From positions 1 through 13,230 of the forward strand of contig JACIWG010000017.1 in NCBI GenBank assembly GCA_014361085.1: a stretch of DNA of 13,230 nt. Reading direction: 5' to 3'. Positions 12,078 through 13,230 of the stretch are shown here, one piece after another (position 1 is the stretch's first letter; each line of letters starts with the position of its first letter). The notes beneath the pieces were generated by a model, which saw only the letters and a program-made list of their open reading frames with translations, had not been told where the DNA came from and ran no database searches. A program made the position numbers and the translations under genes. This DNA is from Nitrososphaeria archaeon (GTDB lineage Archaea; Thermoproteota; Nitrososphaeria; JACIWG01).

Positions 12078-13230
12078 TCACCTCATTAGAGGGTAAGCGT
12101 TTACGGCACTAAACCATTTAAGAAGACTATCTTTTCTTTCATCAAATTTTTCTGGAAGCGTAAGCGGTCTCCCTCTCCCATCTACTATTATACCAACAAC
12201 TCCTCCCTCCACATTTGTTGTAATCGTTTTACCTTTTCCGTCTCCTACGTCAAAATTGTTTTCTGGCTTAACTTGCAAGCTAACTTTCATGTTAAAGCCT
12301 ATTGGAATAGAATATATTTCCCCATATTTCACATTTATTTCATAAGTTTTATCTTCTGTCCTTAGCTCTACATGCCCAATACTCTTGCCTTTCTCTGAAA
12401 CTCCACTAAAAACTATTGCTGTACCTAATCTAACTAAACAGTCCTTTTCAAGTACATCCAATGCTGCCTTTGGATGAACTGTAGAAAGTACCCCAAGGTG
12501 CGGCATCATAAAAGCACTATCAACCGTTAACTTTACTATCCCCTCAGCTTGGAAAGCGTCAATTAAAATTAATGCCGCCTGCTGTCTTCTCGGTGTATGA
12601 GAAAGAAGTCCTCCTGTACCAATTATCATATGTATTTTCTTCATATCAATGTACGTCTCCTTTATTTCCTGCTCGAAAACATCTGAAATAGTTCTCTCGT
12701 GACGTACTCCCTTTAATTCTCTTGCCAAAGACTTATGATGTTGGAACCCGAGCCTTATCGCTTCCCTTGCTATAGCATGCTCAATTAAAAGGTCTTCAAG
12801 CGTTTGAGGAATTGTTGTAGGCCTTATCATCTTATTCCCTATCCTATCATATAATTCATCCTCATTTATCTCAAATGGAAGCCATCTAACAATATTTTTG
12901 ATTCCTGCTGACTTCAAAACATTACCTATACTATAGCTCATTCCAAGATTCGCGCTAACAGATCTAACAAACTTATTTTCATAAACAGAGTAAATGTTTG
13001 TTGTCGCTCCACCTAATCCAACACCCAGAACATTTATGCCATATGCTTCTGCAATAGTCCTCATCATTTTACCCTCCCCTGCTGGAGTGGGCATAACAGG
13101 TACTGAAACAAGTCTGACAAGCTTCTCGTAACCTGGAGCATGAGACATCACATGCTCCATAAAAATTTCATGTATAATATTTCTTGCAGGTTCAACATTC
13201 TCTATTTCTAAAACAGGTCTAATATTTTCT
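12078..13230 (-). CDS. GlmL/MutL-like ASKHA-fold protein (N-terminus outside window)
   Basis: 383 residues are visible. The frame stays open to the window edge (ENIRPVLEIENVEPARN before ATG 13160), so that ATG is internal and the start is missing. The part seen matches the C-terminal half of the glutamate mutase accessory protein family: PVMPTPAGEG, then VLGVGLGGATTNIYSVYE, RSVSANLGMSYSIGNVL, IRPTTIPQTLEDLLIEHAIAREA, IGTGGLLSHTPRRQQA, and MMPHLGVLSTVHPKAAL. In classic GlmL the phosphate motif is DxGGATTD; here it is GLGGATTN, so both acids are replaced. I recall the same change in a broad clade annotated glutamate mutase L that has no mutase nearby. ATP binding may persist with altered hydrolysis (inference). 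First visible gene of the operon with the KOW and membrane proteins. Confidence 0.75.
   Translation of the reverse strand, partial: ENIRPVLEIENVEPARNIIHEIFMEHVMSHAPGYEKLVRLVSVPVMPTPAGEGKMMRTIAEAYGINVLGVGLGGATTNIYSVYENKFVRSVSANLGMSYSIGNVLKSAGIKNIVRWLPFEINEDELYDRIGNKMIRPTTIPQTLEDLLIEHAIAREAIRLGFQHHKSLARELKGVRHERTISDVFEQEIKETYIDMKKIHMIIGTGGLLSHTPRRQQAALILIDAFQAEGIVKLTVDSAFMMPHLGVLSTVHPKAALDVLEKDCLVRLGTAIVFSGVSEKGKSIGHVELRTEDKTYEINVKYGEIYSIPIGFNMKVSLQVKPENNFDVGDGKGKTITTNVEGGVVGIIVDGRGRPLTLPEKFDERKDSLLKWFSAVNAYPLMR

Noticed and set aside
13158..13160. ATG as the start of the GlmL-like gene
   Set aside because: The frame stays open upstream to the window edge with family-like sequence (RPVLEIENVEPARN), so this ATG is internal.

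Overview
This AT-rich window looks like the chromosome of a thermophilic archaeon, most likely in or near the Thermoproteota. The evidence is a tungsten-enzyme (AOR) gene, heavy AGA/AGG and ATA codon use, several TTG starts, and TATA boxes placed about 26 bases before first-gene start codons, as in leaderless archaeal transcripts. Genes inside operons instead carry GGTGA-type ribosome sites. The lineage cannot be fixed further by eye. No tRNA, rRNA, CRISPR array or intact mobile element is visible.

Left part (1-2925): two overlapping minus-strand genes encode a HdrA-like cysteine protein and a multi-cluster ferredoxin/MvhD-like protein that runs off the left edge. The second gene has no ATG, GTG or TTG start. 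Divergent from them is a plus-strand pair of half-size YeeE/YedE (sulfur/selenium transport family) membrane proteins. A four-helix membrane protein follows on the minus strand.

Central operons (3065-7375, plus): a Tat-signal four-cluster ferredoxin overlaps by ATGA with a 691-residue aldehyde:ferredoxin oxidoreductase (AOR) family protein. This suggests a tungsten or molybdenum enzyme exported to the outer face of the membrane. Next is a DUF3343-like protein (putative S/Se carrier family) with an added cysteine-bearing C-terminal domain. Its gene overlaps by 35 nt a ribokinase-fold gene related to NAD(P)H-hydrate dehydratase. YedE-like transport, DUF3343 and an AOR enzyme close together suggest sulfur or selenium supply to a metal-pterin enzyme; this is inference.

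Middle (7379-8516): a secreted or membrane-anchored beta-rich protein with two widely separated CxxCxGxG zinc motifs, under a promoter framed by two palindromes. Then comes a frameshifted, truncated archaeal P-loop ATPase pseudogene.

Right part (8517-13230): a thiamine-diphosphate enzyme of the acetolactate synthase superfamily is divergent from a small conserved protein, with a palindrome over the promoter. Convergent to that is a minus-strand operon: a GlmL/MutL-like ATPase-fold protein (its N-terminus is outside the window), a large KOW/barrel-domain partner, and a small membrane protein. No mutase is visible beside this GlmL-like gene, so its job is open.
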